The translations under genes were made by a program, and so were the position numbers. The notes under the pieces were generated by a model that was given only the letters and a program-made list of their open reading frames with translations, did not search any database and was not told the DNA's origin. From Jiangella sp. DSM 45060 (GTDB lineage: Bacteria > Actinomycetota > Actinomycetes > Jiangellales > Jiangellaceae): 64,000 nucleotides of DNA. Positions 51,103 through 61,500 of this stretch are shown in pieces. Numbering within the stretch: position 1 is the first letter of the stretch; the number at the start of each line of letters is the position of its first letter. The DNA lies in assembly GCF_900105175.1 (NCBI RefSeq), contig NZ_LT629771.1:6654622-6718621 (forward strand). The letters are read 5' to 3'.

Positions 51103-52128
51103 ATGAACAACGCCGCGCCGTCGCCGGCCTCGCGCAAGGTGACGCTGAACGACGTCGCCCGCCTGGCCGGGGTGTCGGTCGCCACCGCGTCCAAGGCGCT
51201 CAACGGTCGCAAGCAGGTGCGCGCCGAGACCCGCGCGCGCGTCGTCGAGGCGGCCGAGCAGCTCTCGTTCTCGCCGAACGAGCTGGCCCGCAGCTTGCTG
51301 GCCGACCGCACCGGCACGGTCGGACTGCTCACGAACGACCTCGAGGGCCGGTTCTCCATCCCGATCCTCATGGGCGCCGAGGACGCGTTCGGCGCCGACA
51401 GCGTCGCGGTCTTCCTGTGCGACGCCCGCGGCGACGCCATCCGCGAGAAGCACCACGTGCAGGCGCTGCTCAGCCGCCGGGTCGACGGCCTCATCGTGGT
51501 CGGCAGCCGCACCGACCCGCGGCAGTCGCTGGGCCGCGAGCTGCCGGTCCCGGTCGTCTATGCCTACGCGCCGTCGGAGGACCCCGACGACCTGTCCATC
51601 GTGGTCGACAACGTCGGCGCCGGCCGCGGCGCGGTCGACCATCTCGTCTCCACCGGGCGCACCCGCATCGCCCACATCACCGGCGATCCCACCTACGGCG
51701 CCTCGCAGGAGCGCGCCGCGGGTGCGCTCGCCGCGCTCGCCGGTCACGGCCTCGAGCTCGTCGGCGAGGTCCGGTTCGGGTCCTGGACGGAGAGCTGGGG
51801 CCGCGCCGCGGCGTCCATGCTGCTCGACCGGCACCCCGAGCTCGATGCCATCCTCTGCGGCAGCGACCAGGTGGCCCGCGGGGTCATGGACGCGCTGCGG
51901 GAACACGGCCGCGTCGTGCCCGACGACGTCGCGGTCATGGGCTTCGACAACTGGGAGATCTTCACCAGTGGCGCACGCCCCGATCTGACCAGCGTCGACA
52001 TGAACTTCGAACGGCTCGGACGGGTGGCGGCGCAGCGTCTGTTCGCCGCCATCGACGGCGAGCCGCGGTCCGGGGTCGAGGCGTTGGACACCCGCGTGGT
52101 GATCCGCGGCTCGACCGTCCCTGGGTGA
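51103..52128 (+). CDS. LacI-family transcriptional regulator
   Basis: This 341-residue repressor has the N-terminal LacI HTH (VTLNDVARLAGVSVATASKA, residues 13-32) followed by the hinge helix NELARSLLADRTG. A periplasmic-binding-protein-like sugar domain (residues 70-340) follows. It faces the arabinoside ABC/GH127 operon across a 174-nt gap holding two GAAAA/TTTTC palindromes, and probably represses it until an arabinose-type ligand binds. The ATG at 51103 starts the conserved HTH. The rightward WxL/GH operon after it has a different operator. Confidence 0.93.
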   Translation: MNNAAPSPASRKVTLNDVARLAGVSVATASKALNGRKQVRAETRARVVEAAEQLSFSPNELARSLLADRTGTVGLLTNDLEGRFSIPILMGAEDAFGADSVAVFLCDARGDAIREKHHVQALLSRRVDGLIVVGSRTDPRQSLGRELPVPVVYAYAPSEDPDDLSIVVDNVGAGRGAVDHLVSTGRTRIAHITGDPTYGASQERAAGALAALAGHGLELVGEVRFGSWTESWGRAAASMLLDRHPELDAILCGSDQVARGVMDALREHGRVVPDDVAVMGFDNWEIFTSGARPDLTSVDMNFERLGRVAAQRLFAAIDGEPRSGVEALDTRVVIRGSTVPG

Positions 52129-52168
52129 CCTCGTGAGGCGCCCGTCCCGTGCCTCCGCGCGGCGGAGG

Positions 52169-52182
52169 TGTTAACGCTAACA
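52169..52182. promoter_or_regulatory. LacI-type operator TGTTAACGCTAACA before the WxL/GH operon
   Basis: The 14-bp near-palindrome TGTTAACGCTAACA lies 27 nt before the start of the WxL-like gene. It matches the TGTTAGCGCTAACA type of operator typical of actinomycete LacI repressors of plant-sugar genes. It differs from the GAAAA/TTTTC operators of the adjacent leftward operon. Confidence 0.6.
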
Positions 52183-52208
52183 ACGCTCCAACGACGGAGA
52201 GGTTCGAC

Positions 52209-52826
52209 ATGAGCACACGACACGTCAGACCCCGCCTGGTCCTGGCCGCGCTCGGCCTGGTGGCGCTGGGGCTCGCCGGTTCGGCCACGGCCGTGGCCGA
52301 CGAGGAGGAGGGCGTCGACCTGTCGGTCGTCATCGACGACCTGACGCCGCCCGGCCAGCTCACCCTCACGGTCGCGCCGAACGACGGCGTCGTCCTGACG
52401 GAGGACGGCTCGGACGAGGACGCCCGCCAGTTCACCGGCACCCTCCCGACCGTGACGGTGAGCGACACCCGCACCCCCGACGAGATCCCGGACGGCGCGT
52501 TCTGGGCGGTCGTGGGCCAGGCCGGCGACTTCACCGGCGGTGAGCACACCATCGGCGCCGATCACCTCGGCTGGCGGCCGGAGCTGCTGACGCCGTCGCC
52601 GACCGGCAACGTCGCCGAGGGCGAGCCGGTCTCCAGCGTCATCCCGGACGGCAGCGGCGCGCCCGCCGTCGGCCTCGTCGGGCAGGAGCTGCTGGTCTCG
52701 ACGTTCAGCGCGGAGGACGAGACCGGCAGCTGGGACGTCACCGCCGAGCTGGCGCTGCGCACACCGGTGGACGTCGAGCCGGGCGAGTACCACTCGGTGC
52801 TGACCCTGTCGCTGTTCGACCAGTGA
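52209..52826 (+). CDS. WxL-domain-like secreted protein
   Basis: This 205-residue exported protein has a signal peptide (about residues 1-32, ending GSATAVADEE). The mature part is beta-rich and ends in a WxL-like pattern: FWAVVGQAGDF and GADHLGWRPELLTP in the middle, and PGEYHSVLTLSLFDQ at the terminus, matching the distal YxxxLTxxLxD motif. WxL proteins bind the wall, and DUF916 proteins act as their partners; the next gene is DUF916-like. Start ATG at 52209. Identification is by motif and context, not by search. Confidence 0.7.
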   Translation: MSTRHVRPRLVLAALGLVALGLAGSATAVADEEEGVDLSVVIDDLTPPGQLTLTVAPNDGVVLTEDGSDEDARQFTGTLPTVTVSDTRTPDEIPDGAFWAVVGQAGDFTGGEHTIGADHLGWRPELLTPSPTGNVAEGEPVSSVIPDGSGAPAVGLVGQELLVSTFSAEDETGSWDVTAELALRTPVDVEPGEYHSVLTLSLFDQ

Positions 52827-52830
52827 TCGC

Positions 52831-53844
52831 ATGATCGGCCTCCTCGGTGCGGTGCTCGTGGCGATCGCCGCGGGCACGCCCGCCGACGCGCCGATCACGT
52901 GGTCGGTGGCGCCCGCGGACGCGTCCGGACCGGACGGGCGCCGGGTCATCGATGCCGTGCTCGAGCCGGGCCAGGAGTCCCTCGAGCACGTGGCGGTGAC
53001 GAACCACTCGGCGGCGCCCGTGACGTTCTCGATCAGCGCGAACGACGGCTACCTGACCGAGCGCGGCAGCTTCGACATGCTGCCGTCGGGCACGCCTCCC
53101 GTCGACGGCGGCGCGTGGCTCGGCGTGCCGGAGCAGGCCGTGGTCGGGGCCGGCGAGACGGTCGTCGTGCCGGTGCAGATCGCCGTGCCGGAGACCGCCG
53201 AGCCGGGCGATCACCCGGCCGGCATCGCGGCGTCGATCCGGTCCGCCGGGTCGGAGGTGGCGGTCGAGAGCCGGGTCGGCGTGCGGGTGAACCTCACGGT
53301 CGCGGGCGAGGCGGTGGCCGGGCTGGACGCCCAGGTCACCGGCGTCTCGTACGAGCCGTCGTGGAACCCGTTCGCACCCGGCGACCTGGTGGTGCACTAC
53401 GAGGCGGTCAACACCGGCACCGTCGGCCTCGCGGCCGCGGCGAGCGCCGCCGGCGCCGACGGGGGCGAGCCGCGCGAACTGCTGCCCGGCGGCCGCGTCC
53501 AGCGGTCGGTCCGGGTGCCCGACGTCTGGCCGGCCGGGCGCGTGACGACCGAGCTCACCGTCGAGCCGCGGCTGCGCGACGGCGCGGCGGTCGCGGCGCC
53601 GCCGGCGGTGACGCTGACGGCGACCGCGTGGGCGCTGCCGCTGGCGCAGCTGCTGTTCCTGCTGGTGCTCGTGCTCCTCGTGCTGGTCGTGCGGCGGCTG
53701 CTGCGACGGCGACGGGACCGGCTGCGGCGGCTGCTCGCCCAGGCCCGGGCCGAGGGCGCCGCCGAGGCCCGCCGGCACACGACCCACACAGCTCACGCTC
53801 AGAACCCAGATCCACCCAGATCCCCGATGGAGAGGACATGGTGA
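52831..53844 (+). CDS. DUF916-like cell-surface protein with C-terminal anchor
   Basis: This 337-residue protein has a short N-terminal hydrophobic signal, then Ig-like beta domains with the WxL-interacting-protein pattern (PITWSVAPADASGPDGRRVI, then LEHVAVTNHSAAPVTFSIS and ETVVVPVQIAVPETAEPGDH). One transmembrane helix follows at about residues 268-295 (LPLAQLLFLLVLVLLVLVVR), then a basic cytoplasmic tail. It resembles WIP/DUF916 proteins that anchor WxL proteins in Firmicutes. It is 4 nt from the WxL-like gene and overlaps the next glycosidase gene, so it is part of the same operon. Confidence 0.75.
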   Translation: MIGLLGAVLVAIAAGTPADAPITWSVAPADASGPDGRRVIDAVLEPGQESLEHVAVTNHSAAPVTFSISANDGYLTERGSFDMLPSGTPPVDGGAWLGVPEQAVVGAGETVVVPVQIAVPETAEPGDHPAGIAASIRSAGSEVAVESRVGVRVNLTVAGEAVAGLDAQVTGVSYEPSWNPFAPGDLVVHYEAVNTGTVGLAAAASAAGADGGEPRELLPGGRVQRSVRVPDVWPAGRVTTELTVEPRLRDGAAVAAPPAVTLTATAWALPLAQLLFLLVLVLLVLVVRRLLRRRRDRLRRLLAQARAEGAAEARRHTTHTAHAQNPDPPRSPMERTW

Positions 53845-56800
53845 TGTCGGGACCTACCTTCAGACGAGTCCTCGCGACCGCGACCAGCGGCGCGATGGCC
53901 TGCGGCAGCCTGCTGCTGTTACCCGGCGCCGCGTACGCGGACACGCACGTGTTGCCGGGCAACGAGAGCGACGTCGGCCTCTACACCGACGGGCTGACCG
54001 ACACGATGGACATCGGTGACCCCACGTTCGTCAACGCCGACCAGGTGGAGGCCGCGCTCGAGCCGGGTGTGCCCTACACCGCTGGGAACATGCACCAGTC
54101 GATCTTCGAGAAGGACCTCGCCGCAGGCGGCACCGACTACTACCTCGACCGCATCCTCGGCGTCCGCGGGACCAGCGGCAACAACGTCCTGCAGACCCGT
54201 GGCCGCACGCTGTACCTGCGCGGCGGCAGCAACTTCGGCGTCATGGGCTTCGCCGGCAGCGCGTACGCCGGCGGCCCGAACAACCTGGGCAACTTCTACA
54301 CCGTCACGGTGCCCGGTCAAACCGTGGCCGAGGTGGGCGCCGAGCGGTTCAACGCACCCAGCCACGCGAGCGGCCGGTACACCATCGGCACGACCGGCGT
54401 GGTGGCCGAGCAGACCAAGGCGATCACCTACGACAATGTCGCGGTCACCGCGCTCACGTTCCGCAACCCGGGCGCCGAGGCCGTCACGTTCACCGTCCGC
54501 GCCGCCGCGCCGCTCGCGACCACGTCGACGGACGCGGCCGACGAGCTGACCGGCACCCGGACGCTCACCAGCGGCGCCAACAACGGCCTCATCGACACCC
54601 CGTGGTCGCGGGTGACGGTGGGCCTCAAGGCCGCTGGTTTCACGCGAAACGGCACGACCCTCGACCGCGAGATCACCGTGCCCGCGGGCGGGTCGGTCGA
54701 CCTGTCCGTCGTCGGGGTGCTCTACTCCGCCGGCATGCCCGACTCGGCGGCCGGCTTCCAGGAGTACGCCGAGCTGGCGCCGTCCGACGCCACCCGTACG
54801 GCGATCACCGAGTTCAACCGGCGCTGGGCGGCCGACATCCCCTACATCGACGTGCCGAACGCGGCGGTCGAGAAGGCGATCGTCTACCGCTGGTGGGGCG
54901 AGCGCTACAACAGCCTCGACGCGAACGAGCCGGGTTACGTCTACCAGTACCCGACCACGATCGAGGGCGTGAACCTGTACCAGAACGCCGTCGCGCTGAC
55001 CCAGCCGATGCACCTGCAGGACACCAAGTGGATCCGCAACCCGTACCTCGCCTACGGGCAGATCATGAACATCGGCGAGCTGTCCGGGTCGTCGGCGTTC
55101 CTCGACAGCCCCGGCCACACCAGCTGGAACAACCACTACTCGCAGTACCTCGGCACCGCCGGACTGGAGGCGTACAACGTCCACGGCGGCGGCGCGGCGG
55201 TGGCGGAGCGGTTCGCCCGCTACTTCGAGGGTGACGGCGTCGGCCAGCTGGAGCACTACGACGGCAACGACGACGGGCTGATCGCGTACGACACCAACTT
55301 CATGCCGGGCAACGACGCCGACGCGATCAGCTTCGGCTACCCGAAGACGAACGCCGGGGCGCCGGGCGCGCGGACCATCGAGCGGCCCGAGTCGGCGTAT
55401 GTCTGGGGTGCGTTCGACGCGGCGCGGCAGCTGTACGAGCTGGCCGGCGCCGACCCGGCGAAGGTGACGGAGATGGGCGCGGAGGCCGACCGGATCCGCG
55501 AGTCGATCCTCGGCCGGCTGTGGAGCGAGGAGATGCGGATGTTCCTCGCCGGCACCTCGCACGGCGCCCGCTCGGGCGGCAGCCAGAACCCGCTGACCGA
55601 GGCGGAGCGCGACCTCATCCCGGCGAAGGAGTCGAACCTCTACGACGTGTACGCGCAGAACCTCATCCCGTTCGAGGACTACGAGGACTACGTCGACGGC
55701 TTCCGGTTCCTGCGCTACGGCGACAACTTCCCGATCTTCCCGTTCTACACGGCGAACCAGTTCGACCGGTCGAAGTTCGGGATCGGCGGCTCGAACAACT
55801 TCTCCAACATCAACTTCACCGTGCAGTACCGGGCGGTCCGGTCGGCGTTGCGGCACTACGACCCGGAGCAGAAGTACGTCACGCCGGAGTACGCCGCACG
55901 GCTGCTGGACTGGATGGCGTGGAGCATCTACCCCGGCGGTGACGTGCGGGTGGCCAACCAGGCCGAGTACTACTCGAACTGGAACCCGGCGACGCGCACC
56001 TACAACCGCAACAACCCGAACCACGTGATGCTCGGCAACATGAACTACATCTACGTCGAGGACATGGGCGGCATCCAGCCGCGCTCCGACGACGTGATCG
56101 AGCTGTGGCCGGTCGACCTCGGCTACGACCACTTCATGGTGAACAACCTGCGCTACCACGGCAAGGACGTCACGATCGTCTGGGACGCCGACGGCTCCGA
56201 GTACGGCCTGGGCGCGGGGTACAGCCTGTTCGTCGACGGGGAGAAGAAGGTCACCGCCGACGCGCTCGGCCGGTTCGTCTACGACCCGAACACCAACGAG
56301 GTCGTCGAGGCCGACGAGGGCCTGAACGTCAGCGTCGTCGCCGCCGCGGGCAGTGCGCTGCCGTCCGCCGTCGACACCGCGATCGACGACGAGCGGGTCG
56401 CGTCGTACCTGCGCACGGCCGGCATCGACCTCGGTGAGGACGCGCCGAACCTGGCCGCCGGCGCCGAGCTGTCGTCGTCGTTCACGCAGCAGGGCGCCCG
56501 TCCGACGCCGTGGCGGCAGTTCCACACGCCCGGCTGGAGCACCGGCTCGATGAACTACACGCCGGGCGCCATCAGCACCACCGAGCGGCCCGTGTCGCTG
56601 TCCGCCGTGATCGACGGCAGCACCGTCAACGAGCCGTACTGGGGCAACCACGGCACCACCGAGCCCGGCGGCTACGTCGAGCTGGACCTCGGCGAGCCGG
56701 TGCGGTTCGACAACGTCAAGGTGTGGTTCGTCAGCGATCGCCAGACCGGCGGCTACCGCGAGCCGCAGCGGTACACCATCCAGGTGCCGGACGGCTCCGG

Positions 56801-58559
56801 CGGCTGGGTCGCCCTGCCCGACACGTTCAAGTCGCCGAAGATCCCCGGCGCCAAGTTCAACGAGGCGCTTTTCGACGCCGTCACGACCGACCGGGTGCGG
56901 GTGGCGTTCACCAACACGCCGTCGTTCTTCACCGCGATCTCGGAGATCCAGATCTTCGAGTCCGGGCGCGAGGTGCCCGACGTCGTCAACGATCCGCCGG
57001 CGGTGACGGTCACCGTCGACCGGTCCCGCGACGGCAACCTGTCCACGACGCTGGCCGGCACGGTCATCGACGACGGCATCCCCGACACCGGCGAGCTGAC
57101 CTACGGCTGGTCGGCGGTGTCCACACCGGACGGTGCGGGCGTCATCTTCGCCGCGCCGAACGCGCTGACCACGCAGGTCACCGGCACCGTCGCGGGGACC
57201 TACGTGTTCCGGCTGACGGCGTCGGACGGCGAGCTGACGACGCAGCGCGACGTCGAGGTGGAGCTGACGGAGAAGGCGTCGTCGGCCGAGTTCGGCGCGC
57301 TGGCCGGCATCACCACCAGCGGCAGCGCGCCGTGGGAGAACCCGCTGCGGGTCAACGAGGCGACCACGCCGGCCAGCTCCAACCCCGGCGCCGGGAACGG
57401 CTGGGGCTCGTGGGGCCAGCCGAACAACGGCACGTCGCCGGCCACGGCGGCCTGGATCCAGTACTCCTGGGACTCGCCCGTGCTGATCGGCTCGACCGAC
57501 ATCTACTGGTACGACGACAACGGCGGCACCCGCATGCCGCGGGCCGACACCTACGTCGTCGAGCAGTCGGCGGACGGCCAGACGTGGACGCCCGTCACGC
57601 TGACCGGCGACTCCACCTACGCCGGTGCGCTCACCCGCAATGCCTACAACCACCTCGACTTCGAGCCGGTGACCACCAGTCACCTGCGCATCCGCATCTT
57701 CGGGGTGCAGGGCAGCGGCGCCGGGACGGGCGTGCTGCGGTGGCGGGTCAACGGCGACACCGTCAGCCAGGTGGCCAGCCCGGTCATCATGCGCACGGTG
57801 GTCGGCGAGGTGCCGGAGCTGCCTGCGGAGCTGGACGTCGAGTACACCAGCGGACCGCGCGGCACGCTGCCGTTCACCTGGCAGCCGATCACGTCGGACA
57901 TGGTCGACGAGACCAACGTCGAGCCGTTCGTCGTCTACGGCACGAACACGACGTACGGCCTGATCGCCGAGGCGCGCATCTACGTGCGGCCGGAGAACTC
58001 GCCGGGCGGCATCTCGATCCAGGGCGCCCAGCAGTTCGAGCAGTCCGTCGCCGTGGGCGAGCAGCCGCACCTGCCGACCCGCGTCGAGGTGTCGTACAAC
58101 GACGGCTCGCGGGACAACCAGGCGATCGGCGTCGACTGGGACTTCGACGAGTCCGTGGTGGACACCCCCGGCGTCTACGTCATCGAGGGCGACCTGATCC
58201 TGCCCGACTACGTGAGCGACGCGGGCACCACGTCCACGACGCTCACGCTGACGGTGGGCGACGGCGTCGCGCCGGTGGACGTGTCGGTGACGACCGAGGT
58301 GCGCTGCCTCGGGCGGCGCGCGTTCATCGCCGTGCGGGCGACGAACGACGACACCGTCCCGCTCGACATCACGCTGGCGACGCCGTACGGCGACCGGCCG
58401 CTGGACGGCATCCAGCCGGGCGCCGCCGCGTACCAGATGTTCGCCACCCGGGTGGCGGACCTGCCGGCCGGCGAGGTGACGGTCACCGCCGCCACCGCCG
58501 ACGGCTCGCGGAGGTCCGTGCTCGTGGACGACTACCCCGCGATCGCGTGCGGGTCGTAG
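53838..58559 (+). CDS. Giant secreted multidomain glycoside hydrolase (MGH1-like barrel)
   Basis: This 1573-residue secreted enzyme has a signal peptide (residues 1-35, ending GAAYADTH). A beta-sandwich covers about 40-310, and an (alpha/alpha)6 barrel about 320-830 (VYRWWGERYNS, GHTSWNNHYSQYLG, IERPESAYVWGAFDAARQLY), similar to mannosylglycerate-hydrolase-like (MGH1) glycosidases. Two F5/8-type carbohydrate-binding domains (about 870-1044 and 1148-1305) flank a PKD-like domain (1052-1146). Two Big_4-like domains (1318-1473) and a C-terminal module (1482-1573) follow. The last module is shared with the GH43 enzyme encoded next. Substrate is unknown, but context suggests arabinan or a related plant glycan. 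Confidence 0.85.
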   Translation: MVMSGPTFRRVLATATSGAMACGSLLLLPGAAYADTHVLPGNESDVGLYTDGLTDTMDIGDPTFVNADQVEAALEPGVPYTAGNMHQSIFEKDLAAGGTDYYLDRILGVRGTSGNNVLQTRGRTLYLRGGSNFGVMGFAGSAYAGGPNNLGNFYTVTVPGQTVAEVGAERFNAPSHASGRYTIGTTGVVAEQTKAITYDNVAVTALTFRNPGAEAVTFTVRAAAPLATTSTDAADELTGTRTLTSGANNGLIDTPWSRVTVGLKAAGFTRNGTTLDREITVPAGGSVDLSVVGVLYSAGMPDSAAGFQEYAELAPSDATRTAITEFNRRWAADIPYIDVPNAAVEKAIVYRWWGERYNSLDANEPGYVYQYPTTIEGVNLYQNAVALTQPMHLQDTKWIRNPYLAYGQIMNIGELSGSSAFLDSPGHTSWNNHYSQYLGTAGLEAYNVHGGGAAVAERFARYFEGDGVGQLEHYDGNDDGLIAYDTNFMPGNDADAISFGYPKTNAGAPGARTIERPESAYVWGAFDAARQLYELAGADPAKVTEMGAEADRIRESILGRLWSEEMRMFLAGTSHGARSGGSQNPLTEAERDLIPAKESNLYDVYAQNLIPFEDYEDYVDGFRFLRYGDNFPIFPFYTANQFDRSKFGIGGSNNFSNINFTVQYRAVRSALRHYDPEQKYVTPEYAARLLDWMAWSIYPGGDVRVANQAEYYSNWNPATRTYNRNNPNHVMLGNMNYIYVEDMGGIQPRSDDVIELWPVDLGYDHFMVNNLRYHGKDVTIVWDADGSEYGLGAGYSLFVDGEKKVTADALGRFVYDPNTNEVVEADEGLNVSVVAAAGSALPSAVDTAIDDERVASYLRTAGIDLGEDAPNLAAGAELSSSFTQQGARPTPWRQFHTPGWSTGSMNYTPGAISTTERPVSLSAVIDGSTVNEPYWGNHGTTEPGGYVELDLGEPVRFDNVKVWFVSDRQTGGYREPQRYTIQVPDGSGGWVALPDTFKSPKIPGAKFNEALFDAVTTDRVRVAFTNTPSFFTAISEIQIFESGREVPDVVNDPPAVTVTVDRSRDGNLSTTLAGTVIDDGIPDTGELTYGWSAVSTPDGAGVIFAAPNALTTQVTGTVAGTYVFRLTASDGELTTQRDVEVELTEKASSAEFGALAGITTSGSAPWENPLRVNEATTPASSNPGAGNGWGSWGQPNNGTSPATAAWIQYSWDSPVLIGSTDIYWYDDNGGTRMPRADTYVVEQSADGQTWTPVTLTGDSTYAGALTRNAYNHLDFEPVTTSHLRIRIFGVQGSGAGTGVLRWRVNGDTVSQVASPVIMRTVVGEVPELPAELDVEYTSGPRGTLPFTWQPITSDMVDETNVEPFVVYGTNTTYGLIAEARIYVRPENSPGGISIQGAQQFEQSVAVGEQPHLPTRVEVSYNDGSRDNQAIGVDWDFDESVVDTPGVYVIEGDLILPDYVSDAGTTSTTLTLTVGDGVAPVDVSVTTEVRCLGRRAFIAVRATNDDTVPLDITLATPYGDRPLDGIQPGAAAYQMFATRVADLPAGEVTVTAATADGSRRSVLVDDYPAIACGS

Positions 58560-58576
58560 TCCAGGAGAGGAGACCC

Positions 58577-61500
58577 ATGACCACCATCAGACGCGGCGGG
58601 CCGTTCGCCGTCGTCGTCGCGGTCGCCGCCGGGCTGCTCGGCCCGGCGGCGCCGGCGGCCGCCGCGGACCCCGTCACGTTCACGAACACCGAGAACCCGA
58701 TCCTCGGCGACGGCAGCTACTACTCCGCCGACCCCGCGCCGCTGGTCGTCCCGGCCGGTGCGCCGGGGAACGACACCGGCGCCGACCAGCTCTACGTCTA
58801 CACCGGCCACGACGAGGCAGGCCCGACCCGCAACGACTTCATCATGAACGAGTGGGGCGCGTTCGTGACGTCCGGCGTCGATGCGGGCGAGTGGACCCAC
58901 CACCCGTCGCTCATGCGCCCGGAGCAGGTGTTCGGCTGGGCGACGCCGGGCCGCGCCTACGCCGGGCAGGTCGTGCGCGGCGTCGACGGCCGCTACTACT
59001 GGTACGTCCCGGTGAACGAGGCGGCCAGCCCGGCCAGTGACAAGTTCGGTATCGGCGTGGCGGTGTCTGACACCCCCACGGGACCGTGGACCGACCACGC
59101 CGGCGCGCCGATCATCTCGCAGCGGGTGCCCACGGCGAACACCATCCACAACATCGACCCGACCGTCCTCGTCGACGACGGGCGGGTCTACGTCTACTGG
59201 GGCAGCTTCGGCAACCTGCGCATGCTGGAACTCGCGCCGGACATGAAGACGCCGATCGGCTCGGTGCGCACCGTCACCGGGCTGACCGGCTTCTTCGAGG
59301 CGGCCTGGATCTTCGAGCGGAACGGCACGTACTACCTGGTCTACGCGGGCAACAACGCCGGACCGACGTCGCCCTGCACGCCGGCGAACTACCACGCGTG
59401 CATCGCCTACGGCACCGCCACGTCGCCGGAGGGTCCGTGGACGTACCGCGGGACGATCCTGCCGCCGGTGTCGTCGACGACCAGCCACCCCGGCATCGTC
59501 GAGTTCGACGGCGAATGGTGGCTGGCCTACCACACGGCCGACGCGGTGGGCGGCAACCACTTCCGCCGCTCGGTGGCGATCGACCGCGTCGAGTGGGACG
59601 ACACCCAGTCGCCGCCGCGGATCGAGCCGGTCGTGACGACGCCGCCGAAGGTCGAGGACGTCACGCCGCGGGCCAACGTGGCCCAGGAGGCCACCGTCAC
59701 GGTGTCGAACACGCCCGTCCCGACGCAGTACTGGGTGAAGGCGCTCAACGACGAGATCGTCCGGCCGAACCCGCTACCGCCGGACATGTGGGGCACCTGG
59801 ACCGGCAACAACCCGCCCCAGCAGTGGGTGCAGTACACCTGGGACCGGCCGATGCGGCTGGCCGGCTCGCAGATCGAGTTCTGGAACGACCAGCCGCAGG
59901 GCACCGGCGTCGGCGTCGCGGCGCCGGCGGCGTGGCGGATCCAGTACTGGGACGGCGCCTGGCGCGACGTGCCGAACCCCAGCGGGTACGGCACCGCGAC
60001 GAACGGCTTCCAGGACACCACGTTCGACCCGGTCACGACGACGCAGGTGCGTGCGGTGTTCGACGCCTCCACCAACGGCAGCACGTACTCGGCCGTCGCG
60101 GTGGAGGAGTGGAAGGTGCTGGCCGAGCAGCCCGCGTCCGTCGCGCCGCCGTCGCTCGTGGTCGAGGTGGACGAGACCGAGCTGCCCGGCACGGTGCCGG
60201 TGACGTTCCCGTCGTCCGGCGAGACGCTGCGGATCCCGGCGTTCTGGGACGCGCTGTCGCCGTCGGACGTCGCCTCGCCGGGGACGCTCACCGTCGAGGG
60301 CTCGGTGCTCGGCTACGCCGGCGGGCGGGTGACGGCGGAGGTCACCGTGATCGACCCGGGCGACACCGAGGGCGACGTGACGCCGCCGGTGGTCACGCTG
60401 ACGCCGAGCGGCAGCGCGGGCAGCGCCGGGTGGTTCCGGTCCGACGTGCGGGTGCGCATCGACGGCGCCGACGACCGCGGCGGCCGCGTGAGCATCGAGT
60501 CGGCGGTGGACGACGGCGCGCCCGTGACCGCGGGCCCCGTGCGGTACACCGACGTCGCCGTGACCGGCGACGGCGAGCACACCGTCGTCGCGCGGGCCAC
60601 CGACCGGGCCGGCAACACGTCGGACGACGCGAGCCTCGCGGTCCGCATCGACCGCGCCGCGCCCGTCAGCGCCGGCGTCGTCGACGAGGCGGCCCGGATG
60701 GTGACGGTCACGGCGGCCGACGCGACGTCCGGGGTCGCCGGGATCGAGTACGCCCTCGGCGCGGGCGGGGCGTGGCAGCCCTACACGGGCCCCGTCGCGG
60801 CGCCGGACGCGCAGCGGCACCAGGTGTTCTTCCGGGCCACCGATGCCGCGGGCAACGTCGAGACGGCGAAGTCGGCGGTCATCGCGGCGGACATCTCCGG
60901 GCCGCTGACCGGCAACGTCGCCCCGCTCGGCAGCGCGACCGCGTCGTACACGGCCGGCTGGAACGCCGTCACCGCGCTCAACGACGGCCTCGACCCGGCC
61001 AGCCCGAGCCAGGCGCAGCTCTGGGGCACGTGGTCGGGCACCCGGCCGGCCAGCCAGTGGATCCAGTACACGTGGTCGCGGCCGATCCGGCTCACCGGCG
61101 CCGAGATCAAGTTCTGGCGCGACCAGCCGCCGGCCACCGGTGACGGCGTGGCCGCGCCGGACTCGTGGGTGCTGCAGTACTGGGACGGCGCCGCCTGGAT
61201 CGACGTCGCGGACCCGTCCGGCTACGGCACCAGCACGACGGCGTTCAACACCGTCACGTTCGCGCCGGTCACCACCGACCGGCTGCGCGCGACGCTGGCC
61301 GCGAACGGCAACGGCACGACGTTCTCAGCGGTCGCGGCGACGGAGTGGCGGGTGTTCGCGGACGATCCGGGCGTGGCGCCGGAGGTCCCGGTCACCGTCG
61401 AGGCCGAGACCCGCTGCATCGGCCGGAACGCGTTCGTCGCGGTGCGCGTGACCAACGACCACGCCGCACCGGTCGACGTCCGGATCGAGACGCCCTACGG

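Noticed and set aside
52899-53837. Upstream extension of the 1573-residue hydrolase frame through the DUF916-like gene
   Set aside because: The extension is an Arg/Gly-rich shadow. A signal peptide and ribosome site sit at 53838.
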